22,365 nt of DNA from a virus, in IMG/VR virus record IMGVR_UViG_3300037481_000061, positions 1 through 22,365 of that record. One strand, given 5' to 3'. This document shows positions 7,583 to 13,617 of this stretch, in pieces (position 1 is the first letter of the stretch; the number at the start of each line of letters is the position of its first letter). The position numbers were made by a program, and so were the translations under genes. The notes beneath the pieces are model-generated. The model was not told the DNA's origin and made no database searches. It saw only the letters and a program-made list of their open reading frames with translations.

Positions 7583-9615
7583 GTGAACTTCACCCACAGG
7601 GATTCGGCGGGGACGCCTTGGTCAGTCAAGATCCACAAGAGGTGGTAACCCTTCTGCCACGCCTGCTCGTTGGCCGGGGTCGTGAACCGCAAGGTGACGG
7701 AGTCAACTTCAGTGACAGCGAGCGTGCGATGCTTGCTGGAGTTGGAGTAGTGATGCGTCACGCTGCCACACGGCGTCAGCGCAGCCATCGTCAATTTGCG
7801 ATACTGCGGGAGCGCATCGCAGACGATCTGGTATTCGTTCGCGGAGGTGAGAGTGTAGGTGCCGTCAGCATCCGCTGTCACCGCACCAACACCGACTTCG
7901 GTCAGCACGAGGTTGGTCGGGCGCGTTGGCCGATACGTGGACCCGTTTTGCGGCAACAGGTAGTGCGGCTCAAACACCTCGTAGTCGTATCCGCCATCGT
8001 GACGGCGACCTTCGCCGCCACCGCAGAACAACCGACCGTCAGGAAGCAGCACAACCGTCTGGTGGTAGCCACGAATCGACAGCGCGCGGTTCCAGTCGAT
8101 GGCAACCCACTTGTCAGCACCTGGGCGCAGAAGCTCCGCAGCCGTGTGATACTTGAAGTCCTCGTCGATGTGGACGCTGCCATGCACTTGGAACTCGTGC
8201 GGCACAGGCGGCTCGCTATCAGGTTGCCAGTCCATGCCGCCGAGAGCGATGATGCTGCCGTCAGGAAGCACGACGGTGTTCAGCATCTGCCGCACCAACT
8301 TCATGTCGGGCGCTGGTGCCCACTGCTCGGTCCCGCCAGCGGTTGGGTAGATCACTTCCACGCTGTTCGTGTCGAACTCGCGGTCTGTCACTCCATCCCA
8401 ATCCACAAACGGCGGGATCTGAGCGCCACCCATGCGGTAGATGACATCCGCGTGCCCTTGGAAGTTCTGCAACTGAACCGCGCTACCGTAGTAGCGGAAC
8501 TCGTCAAGGTTGCCGGTGATGCCGAGGTCGTGGCCGCGCGCCGTAGACCAGCTGCCTGGACCACCACTGTGGTCGGTCAGCGTTGCACTCTGCGGGACCA
8601 TGCCAGCCATGAACATGTCGCCAGCAGTGAGCGTGAACATGCGCGGGTAGAAGTAGAGCGAGTCCATGAAAGGCTCGTTCGCACCGACGTTCATGGGACC
8701 GTTCCATACGTCGGTCCCTGCGATGTCATCCTTGACGAGACCACTGGTGGTGGTAGTTGGAGCCGCGTCGATGACGTAGGACTCGTAGGTGTTCCACGTA
8801 GAGTTGTTCGCGAACGTCTGGTTCGCAAGCAACAGGTCATCGCTGCCGCCAGTGATGAGCGCATGAACCTTGCTTGTGCGGCCAAGCGTCGGCGTCATGT
8901 CCACGCCTGGGTAATAGCGACCTTCCACGCCGCCCGCGCTGCTCAAGCTCTCTGCTTGAACCCACGCACCCTTCTGCGCCGTGTAGTGCCCGCCGGTCAG
9001 CGTCAGGTCCAGCGTGCCAACGCCAGCGTCGTTCGTCAGATGCACCGTCATCGACAAGCTAGGTGCCCAGATGAACACCTTGTTGTCGGGATACTGGTTG
9101 ATTGCCAAGTCCCAGCGCATCCCGCCAGCGATCAGCAAGTCGCCGTTGGGCGTCCATGCGTGACCGGCGCAGAACAGGTTCGGGATGCGGATGGTGGCAG
9201 GAGTTCCGATGGAACCTTCCACGATGCCGACAGGGAACAGGTGGTTGCTGAAGCGCACTCCAGCAGGCTCATCAGCAGGGTCCACGATCGCCCACGCTTG
9301 GAACGACCATAGGTCGGTCGCGTGAACGGTCGGCGCTACCGCAAGCACGGGCGCGTTGTCCCACACCACGACCTTGCCCTTGTTCGGTCCCTTCGGGATG
9401 AGGGACATGTGGATCGCGTTGAACGTCTCGGGGAACACGTAACCAGGAAGGTAGGTGATCCCTGGGAACGCAACGTCAGCAACCGTCTCCTCGCGATCGT
9501 GGTTGTATGCCTTCGTCCAGGCACCAAACTGAGAAGTCAACCCGCTGATGTTGAGGTCAGCGCGGTTGACTTTGGCTGGGAAGTTCCGCCCGTTGAGTGC
9601 TACGTCGTAGTTCAT
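7579..9615 (-). CDS. Galactose/glyoxal-oxidase-like radical copper oxidase, phage accessory (678 aa)
   Basis: Kelch-type beta-propeller repeats are clear: TPNGDLLIAGG (~155-165), RTSKVHALITGGS (~246), LNTVVLPDGSIIALGGM (~445-461), RGYHQTVVLLPDGRLFCGGG (~515-534). The C-terminal ~565-678 is the immunoglobulin-like DUF1929 domain ending in GYHLLWILTDQGVPAESLWV, as in galactose oxidase. Putative copper and cofactor residues can be placed: Cys149 with Tyr235 (RYYP, the Cys-Tyr cross-link pair), Tyr517-His518 (RGYH) and His621 (SVTH). Known family members oxidise a primary alcohol or aldehyde and release H2O2. There is no signal peptide; it lies between head and tail genes, so it may be a virion protein. 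It begins next to a perfect inverted repeat with a weak ribosome site. Family call is strong; activity is inferred from residue placement by eye. Confidence 0.88.
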   Translation of the reverse strand: MNYDVALNGRNFPAKVNRADLNISGLTSQFGAWTKAYNHDREETVADVAFPGITYLPGYVFPETFNAIHMSLIPKGPNKGKVVVWDNAPVLAVAPTVHATDLWSFQAWAIVDPADEPAGVRFSNHLFPVGIVEGSIGTPATIRIPNLFCAGHAWTPNGDLLIAGGMRWDLAINQYPDNKVFIWAPSLSMTVHLTNDAGVGTLDLTLTGGHYTAQKGAWVQAESLSSAGGVEGRYYPGVDMTPTLGRTSKVHALITGGSDDLLLANQTFANNSTWNTYESYVIDAAPTTTTSGLVKDDIAGTDVWNGPMNVGANEPFMDSLYFYPRMFTLTAGDMFMAGMVPQSATLTDHSGGPGSWSTARGHDLGITGNLDEFRYYGSAVQLQNFQGHADVIYRMGGAQIPPFVDWDGVTDREFDTNSVEVIYPTAGGTEQWAPAPDMKLVRQMLNTVVLPDGSIIALGGMDWQPDSEPPVPHEFQVHGSVHIDEDFKYHTAAELLRPGADKWVAIDWNRALSIRGYHQTVVLLPDGRLFCGGGEGRRHDGGYDYEVFEPHYLLPQNGSTYRPTRPTNLVLTEVGVGAVTADADGTYTLTSANEYQIVCDALPQYRKLTMAALTPCGSVTHHYSNSSKHRTLAVTEVDSVTLRFTTPANEQAWQKGYHLLWILTDQGVPAESLWVKFT

Positions 9616-9655
9616 CGCTTGCTCGCCGTCGCAGCCGACACATGCCGAGCAAGCG
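9616..9655 (-). repeat. 10-bp perfect inverted repeat abutting the oxidase start codon
   Basis: CGCTTGCTCG at 9616-9625 is the exact reverse complement of CGAGCAAGCG at 9646-9655; the 20-nt loop contains a further 4-bp GTCG/CGAC pair. In the minus-strand RNA the 3' arm ends at the base just before the ATG at 9615 and takes in the only weak Shine-Dalgarno-like bases (GGCGAG). No U-run follows, so it is not a classical terminator. It could control translation or RNA stability, or be the edge of an inserted gene. Confidence 0.8.
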
Positions 9656-9657
9656 AC

Positions 9658-9870
9658 TTACTGCGGGTTCTTTCGCGGACGCCCAGGACCACGCTTCACG
9701 GCCACCTGTGGTTGTTCAGGCAAAGGAGCCTGCTCCTCTTCTTCCTCGACAGCGACCTCATCCACCGGCTTGAGCCATCGGCATTGGACACTGCCACGGT
9801 AGTCGAACTCTTCTCCTTCTTGACGAAGGCAGTTATCGACGAAACAGACTTCCTTTGCGAGAACTCTCAT
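9658..9870 (-). CDS. Small virion-cluster protein with basic GRPRK tail (70 aa)
   Basis: The ATG at 9870 follows the stop of the upstream cement gene by one base; the longer open frame would overlap that gene almost entirely. The protein starts MRVLAKEVCFVDNCLRQEGE and continues with W-L-KPVDE, an acidic Glu5 run, a Pro/Gln segment and a C-terminal KRGPGRPRKNPQ. The tail matches the AT-hook type core (GRP flanked by basic residues) that can bind the minor groove of DNA. Small proteins with this 'R..GE.F....W..P.D' layout and a basic end are often found just after cement genes in podoviral head clusters; their role is not established. It may bind DNA in the capsid or be an assembly factor. Confidence 0.7.
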   Translation of the reverse strand: MRVLAKEVCFVDNCLRQEGEEFDYRGSVQCRWLKPVDEVAVEEEEEQAPLPEQPQVAVKRGPGRPRKNPQ

Positions 9871-9871
9871 G

Positions 9872-10435
9872 TCAGATGATCGAGAACCCGCTGCGGTAGG
9901 ACTTGTTCTGGCCGACCTTGGTGCCATCTGGCAGCGTGTAACCGCCAATACCAGGGTGCAGCGTGATGTCGAAGTCGAACGCGCCAGCGGTGACGTTGCC
10001 TGGAGTGACACCGTCGATCCCTGAGACGCACTCGACCCAGCCGTAGACATACTGGAGACCAGTGATGCCGTTGGAAGGGTCAGCCACCGGTTCAGCCGAA
10101 GCAGCGGTCAGCGGGTTGATCACCATGGTGATCTGAGTGCCAGCCGTCAGCGCCGTACCGGTGTAGAGACCGGTCTGAGCAAGTGTCGGTTGCGAGTAAT
10201 GCACGAGGACAGGCGTCTCAGGAGTGGCGTCAGTGCTCAACTTGAGCGACCAACGCACAGCGAGACCAGCGCCAACCGTTGCACTGGTCCTGATCGTGAT
10301 GACGGCATAGAGCGGTTGCCCCATGCCGATATCACGAAGCAGCGACAAGTCGAAGTAGTTGGTGGTCACCGCACTGAGCGGTGACGCAACCAACGTCTGG
10401 TTGTCTGACAGCTTGAGGAATGCGTCGGGAATCAT
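9872..10435 (-). CDS. Bbp16-like capsid cement protein, short copy (187 aa)
   Basis: A beta-rich protein whose opening (FLKLSDNQTLVASPLSAVTT, then NYFDLSLLRDIGMGQPLYAV) parallels the next gene upstream: SD.QTL, TTNY.D, RD...G..LYA. Both follow the major capsid gene, as do Bbp16-type cement or decoration proteins in BPP-1-like podoviruses. GAGG with a short spacer precedes the ATG at 10435 and overlaps the stop of its paralogue. The C-terminus is HPGIGGYTLPDGTKVGQNKS. No inserted module is present in this copy. The paralogy is visible; the cement role is family inference. Confidence 0.75.
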   Translation of the reverse strand: MIPDAFLKLSDNQTLVASPLSAVTTNYFDLSLLRDIGMGQPLYAVITIRTSATVGAGLAVRWSLKLSTDATPETPVLVHYSQPTLAQTGLYTGTALTAGTQITMVINPLTAASAEPVADPSNGITGLQYVYGWVECVSGIDGVTPGNVTAGAFDFDITLHPGIGGYTLPDGTKVGQNKSYRSGFSII

Positions 10436-10443
10436 GTGCCTCC

Positions 10444-11190
10444 TCAGGAGATGGTGACGCCGCTCGGGTAGAACTTCAGCCCGTCCGGTTCGCCTTCCAC
10501 GAGTTCAACGCGGAACTCGACAGCCGCGATGGTCCCAGTGACCACGTAGCGCCCGAACATGTAGCGGAAGTTCGGGAGCGAGACCACCCGCTGAGAGTCG
10601 ATGCTATGAAGCATCGGATGGTTCAGGCGGATCGCAATCTGCGACCCAACCGTGAGCATCGTCGGAGCGAGGTTGCCAGAAGTCCCCAGGATCTGCGGGA
10701 TGACCGTTGCCGTCATGGCCGTTGCGTCAACCGAGATCGTGACATCAGGAGCCCCGGCAAGAGCCAGCGCAGGGGTCGTGGCGAGGCGGAAACCGTTGGC
10801 GGTCAGCGCAGCGCCAGCCGCGACGTAGTATGGGCGGCTTGCCGTCAAGCCCGTGCCGCCAGTGAGCGCCGTGAAGACCACGGGCGTCCCGGCAGGGAGA
10901 CCGTGAGCCGTCCAAGTCACGATCTCGTCATCTGCTTCCATGGTCGGAGCCGTGGAAGCGAGACCGGCGAGCGTCGTGACCGGGAGCGAGACAACTTGAA
11001 GCTCAAGCTGCCCAGCGTTCGTTGCCGTAGCCGCGACCTCGACGGTGAACAGCGCATACAGGTTCTTGCCACGGGCAAGATCGCGAAGCGCGGTGGTCGC
11101 GTCGATGTAGTTGGTGGTGAGAGCCGTCGCCGAGATCGCGCTGCCGAGAGCAGCCGAGTCAAGCACGAGGTTGTTGTCCAGGTAGGTCAT
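10444..11190 (-). CDS. Bbp16-like capsid cement protein with inserted HGL beta module (248 aa)
   Basis: Residues 1-75 (MTYLDNNLVLDSAALGSAIS, then TTNYIDATTALRDLARGKNL) and ~167-248 (MLTVGSQIAIRLNHP, FRYMFGRYVVTGT) form the cement fold shared with the downstream paralogue. Residues ~82-166 are an extra module: VTWTAHGLPAGTPVVF, GLTASRPYYVAAGA, FRLATTPALALAG. The same module type occurs in tail tube B (residues ~110-187). The gene has the strong ribosome site AAGGAGGA upstream of its ATG at 11190 and follows the major capsid gene by 18 nt. It probably coats the capsid at local symmetry axes; the added module would project outward. Function inferred from family and position. Confidence 0.78.
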   Translation of the reverse strand: MTYLDNNLVLDSAALGSAISATALTTNYIDATTALRDLARGKNLYALFTVEVAATATNAGQLELQVVSLPVTTLAGLASTAPTMEADDEIVTWTAHGLPAGTPVVFTALTGGTGLTASRPYYVAAGAALTANGFRLATTPALALAGAPDVTISVDATAMTATVIPQILGTSGNLAPTMLTVGSQIAIRLNHPMLHSIDSQRVVSLPNFRYMFGRYVVTGTIAAVEFRVELVEGEPDGLKFYPSGVTIS

Positions 11191-11195
11191 ATTGA

Positions 11196-11210
11196 GATCC
11201 TCCTTGGATC
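11196..11210 (-). promoter_or_regulatory. Small hairpin presenting the ribosome binding site of the cement gene
   Basis: In the minus-strand RNA GATCC (11210-11206) and GGATC (11200-11196) can pair around loop AAGGA. The Shine-Dalgarno AAGGAGGA is half in the loop and half in the stem. The stem is short, so it could tune rather than block translation between the capsid and cement genes. Confidence 0.4.
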
Positions 11211-12255
11211 AGGCGACCAGGGATTCGGTGTTGAGCAGGCTGTCCACGCAACGGAGCGGGATGCCCATGAACGTGCCCCACGAGATCGGGGTGCCGAACT
11301 GGCTCAGAGCCGTCTGGATCGAGAGGGTCGCCGCCGACTTCTCCAGAGCGAGACGCATGAGCGCCGAGTAGACCGTGCGGTTCATGTAGAACACCGGGCG
11401 ACCCATGCGCAGGTTCGGGACGCGGCAGACAGCCTTCGCCATCGTGTGCAGCATCGTGGTGTAGGCAGTCGGCAACTGCGAACTCGCGAGCGCCGCAGCC
11501 TCGCTGACATCGATGTTCGGGATGCGGACCGCGTATCGCCAGTCCTTGACCACGAGACCAGTCTTCCACTGGTAGCGAGTCACGAGAGCCTGCATACGGT
11601 CGGTGGACGAGGCCGAAGTCGCGGTCACCGTGGAAGGCGTGTAGACCGTCTGCTCGCCGAGATCCTCATGGATCAGGCCAGCCTTGCTGCCCTTCGGGAA
11701 CGGGCAGTAGACCGTCTGGTCACCCCACACGACGAGCCAGATGCTCGTGTTGTCGCTGCCGCTGCCGCCGCCGAGGACGATGTTCTGGCCGTTGCCAGCC
11801 GTGGTCAGCGAGTAGCGAGGAGCCAAGCCGAGAGGCTGCTTCGGGTCAGTGGCGGGGTTGCCGTAGAACAGCGTGCTCGCCATCGTCTGGTTCATGCTTT
11901 CGAGGAACGCGGTGTCCTCCGAGAGCCGGAACTGAGCGGTGTTGCCGTTCAGCATCGCGAGATCCTTGTCGATCTCCGAACGAGCTTCGAGGATGCCGCA
12001 AGCCTCATCGACCTGAGCGGTCGTGCTCTTGCTCGACGGGATGCCTTGGTTCAGCGCGCGCCAGTAGGCAGTCGGCAGGCCAGTGCGGATCACGACACGG
12101 TCGCCGGTCGGCAGATTGCCTTCCTTGAACACGCAGTCGGTGAGGATCTCGTTCGTTTGCGAAAGCAATTCCGCAACGACGGGAACGGTGCCATTCGGAT
12201 CGACACGCTTCGCCCAATCGGCGAGCGTAAGGTTGCTGGAACTCAGGGCTGCCAT
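11209..12255 (-). CDS. Major capsid protein (348 aa)
   Basis: A 348-residue protein directly after the scaffold gene and before the cement genes. It shows the layout of HK97-fold capsid proteins of BPP-1-like podoviruses: N-terminal ALSSSNLTLADWAKRVDPNG, then ELLSQTNEILTDCVFKEGNL, TGLPTAYWRALNQGIPSSKS, a helical spine segment (QVDEACGILEARSEIDKDLA) and a C-terminal P-domain (RMGRPVFYMNRTVYSALMRL; WGTFMGIPLRCVDSLL). LFYGNPATDPKQPLGLAPRY is a conserved capsid-type turn. It forms the icosahedral shell. A weak ribosome site (GAAG) lies upstream. No truncation or inserted domain seen. Confidence comes from sequence layout plus neighbours; no structure was compared. Confidence 0.9.
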   Translation of the reverse strand: MAALSSSNLTLADWAKRVDPNGTVPVVAELLSQTNEILTDCVFKEGNLPTGDRVVIRTGLPTAYWRALNQGIPSSKSTTAQVDEACGILEARSEIDKDLAMLNGNTAQFRLSEDTAFLESMNQTMASTLFYGNPATDPKQPLGLAPRYSLTTAGNGQNIVLGGGSGSDNTSIWLVVWGDQTVYCPFPKGSKAGLIHEDLGEQTVYTPSTVTATSASSTDRMQALVTRYQWKTGLVVKDWRYAVRIPNIDVSEAAALASSQLPTAYTTMLHTMAKAVCRVPNLRMGRPVFYMNRTVYSALMRLALEKSAATLSIQTALSQFGTPISWGTFMGIPLRCVDSLLNTESLVA

Positions 12256-12266
12256 AGTTCAGGGTC

Positions 12267-12920
12267 TCACTTCTTTGAGGGGTAGAGGGTCTCCGCGAGA
12301 TCGTTGAACGACATCGGGGAGTCAGACTTGACCCCCTGCTTCGATGCCGTGACGATGGAGTCCTCACTGATCGCTTTCCCGGCCTTGAAGAAGGCCCTGA
12401 TGATCTCAGGGTGATTCCCCAGGCCAGACTCATCGAGCAGCGCGCGGAGGGCAGGGGTTCCGAACTGGTCGAGAGCCTTCTTGGCTACCGACAGGTTCTC
12501 ATTCAGCTTGTCGCCGCCGAACTCCTTGTCCGACTTACTGGCGTCAAGCCACTGGTCCTGCACTTCCTTCATCTGCTGTTCAGCACGCTCCTTCATTCGA
12601 GGGGCGATCTGCTCCAGCATCTTCTGCGCGGCTTCTTGTGGCAGCTTCAGCTTGTTGGCGATGTCCGTGTACGACTTGAGTACATCCGCATCGAAGTCAA
12701 CACCTTCCGGCGTCTTGACCTCATACGGAGCCGCATCTGCCTGAGCCTTTGCGGTGGAATCTCCCTTCTGCTGATCCGAGGTGGAGTTGGTGTCCCCCTT
12801 CGGATTCTGACCCTCAGCCTTCTGCTGCTGACCCTGTTCCGGCGCTCCGGTGACAGGCTTAGTATCTGCCGCAGTAGCGGTGTTAGTTTGCTCGCTCTGC
12901 GTCAGCATCGACTCTGCCAT
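12267..12920 (-). CDS. Capsid scaffolding protein (217 aa)
   Basis: The ATG at 12920 has AGGAG seven bases upstream, so I prefer it to the longer frame that starts at 12980 inside the preceding gene. Residues ~1-75 are disordered and rich in Gln, Thr, Lys and Ala. The C-terminal two thirds are helical and charged (SYTDIANKLKLPQEAAQKML, RMKERAEQQMKEVQDQWLDA), ending in FNDLAETLYPSKK. This composition, acidic-basic helices and location just before the major capsid gene are typical of scaffold proteins that guide procapsid assembly and then leave. It overlaps the Bbp19-like gene by 38 nt. No protease motif seen. Confidence 0.82.
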   Translation of the reverse strand: MAESMLTQSEQTNTATAADTKPVTGAPEQGQQQKAEGQNPKGDTNSTSDQQKGDSTAKAQADAAPYEVKTPEGVDFDADVLKSYTDIANKLKLPQEAAQKMLEQIAPRMKERAEQQMKEVQDQWLDASKSDKEFGGDKLNENLSVAKKALDQFGTPALRALLDESGLGNHPEIIRAFFKAGKAISEDSIVTASKQGVKSDSPMSFNDLAETLYPSKK

Positions 12921-13224
12921 TCTTGTTCTCCTCGCGCATCGTTGCCTCCAGTTCGGGGCAAGCGATGTGGATTTGTTCAAGCACCTTCAGCCCGAAGTTC
13001 CGATTACCCTCTGCAAACGCCATCTGAATAGCGTTGGGGTTGAACGACGAGCGCCAGATGCCAGACTCGGAGAGCAGCCACCACATGAACGCACGTCCAC
13101 GTTTGCCGCTCATAATCCAGCGCACGAGAGCCGCATCACCTTCAGCATCAAAACGGTCGCGAGCTTGCTTTTGCTCGCGAACGCGAGTTTCGCTTCCAAG
13201 GTCGTGCGGGTCGTATTGGACCAC
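12883..13224 (-). CDS. Bbp19-family phage protein (113 aa)
   Basis: The core RGRAFMWWLLSESGIWRSSF followed by AIQMAFAEGNRNFGLKVLEQ matches the pattern of Bbp19-type proteins (a helical domain with G..VL..LL..., then an 'aEG.R..gL.ll..I' helix). These proteins accompany scaffold and capsid genes in BPP-1-like podoviruses; their role is unknown. The start is GTG at 13224; the nearest purine-rich element is about 15 nt away and lies in a GC-rich hairpin. It is the first gene after the promoter at 13251-13278. Its last 38 nt overlap the scaffold gene. Confidence 0.7.
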   Translation of the reverse strand: MVQYDPHDLGSETRVREQKQARDRFDAEGDAALVRWIMSGKRGRAFMWWLLSESGIWRSSFNPNAIQMAFAEGNRNFGLKVLEQIHIACPELEATMREENKNGRVDADAERAN

Positions 13225-13249
13225 GGGCGGGAAATTACCCCCCTCGTGG
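13221..13249 (-). repeat. GC-rich hairpin covering the GTG start of the Bbp19-like gene
   Basis: CCACG at 13221-13225 pairs with CGTGG at 13245-13249. The inner arms GGCGGG (13226-13231) and CCCCCC (13238-13243) continue the stem with one mismatch and one bulge around an A/T loop. The GTG start (13224-13222) lies in the stem. In RNA starting near 13244 the inner stem would be at the very 5' end. It could limit translation or shield the 5' end. Confidence 0.55.
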
Positions 13250-13250
13250 A

Positions 13251-13278
13251 ATAATATGCGCCCCCTCGATTACGTGAA
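13251..13278 (-). promoter_or_regulatory. Putative sigma70-type promoter for the head genes
   Basis: On the minus strand TTCACG (13278-13273, 4 of 6 match to TTGACA), a 16-bp spacer, then TATTAT (13256-13251, 5 of 6 match to TATAAT). It fills the short gap between the 115-aa gene and the Bbp19-like gene, and the expected start near 13244 is 20 nt before the GTG. Fits separate expression of the head operon. Confidence 0.5.
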
Positions 13279-13617
13279 CTGAGTTTTCAGTTCGCGAATG
13301 TGCTCAAGCATGACGCCAGCATCGGCGGCAACGAGCACCATAGCCTTCGCAACCTCTTCAGCATAAAGCTTGGCAGGTGCTGACCTGTTGTCTTGCAGTA
13401 TCAACTGCATCTTGCGCCACATGATGAAAGGCCAGCCGACAAGATCCTGCGCTTCTTGCTCAATCTCGGCAAACAGCGAAGGTGGAGGCAATTCGTAGCT
13501 TGCATCACCATACTCCTTGTGACCCTTTTTGAGCCGCTTCATTATCAGCTTCGCGGTGTCAGGATCGATGCCAGCCAACTGCATGAACTCTGGCGCGTGC
13601 TCTAGGTGACCGCTCAA
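13270..13617 (-). CDS. Small all-alpha protein, possibly MazG-like (115 aa)
   Basis: The frame has no good ATG near the end of the upstream gene. A TTG at 13617 overlaps its TGA and has GGAGG 8 nt upstream, so I take it as the start; an internal ATG at 13581 lacks a ribosome site. The protein contains LKKGHKEYGDASYELPPPSL then FAEIEQEAQDLVGWPFIMWR, a layout with an EIEQEAQD (ExxE/ExxD) cluster followed by helix, as in all-alpha NTP pyrophosphohydrolases (MazG/dUTPase-like), which use these acids to bind Mg. If true, it would hydrolyse nucleotides during infection. The metal-site motif is incomplete by eye (second ExxD helix not obvious), so the function is tentative. It could equally be a small structural protein. 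Confidence 0.55.
   Translation of the reverse strand: MSGHLEHAPEFMQLAGIDPDTAKLIMKRLKKGHKEYGDASYELPPPSLFAEIEQEAQDLVGWPFIMWRKMQLILQDNRSAPAKLYAEEVAKAMVLVAADAGVMLEHIRELKTQFT

Noticed and set aside
7618-9312. A 564-residue plus-strand open frame opposite the oxidase gene
   Set aside because: Same pattern of mirror composition, and the oxidase on the minus strand has clear conserved motifs.
9616-9655. Rho-independent terminator before the oxidase gene
   Set aside because: No U-run follows the stem in the RNA, and translation of the next gene begins at once.
10420-12285. A 621-residue plus-strand open frame opposite capsid and cement genes
   Set aside because: Arg/Asp/His-rich mirror of well-supported genes; a GC-rich codon-usage shadow.
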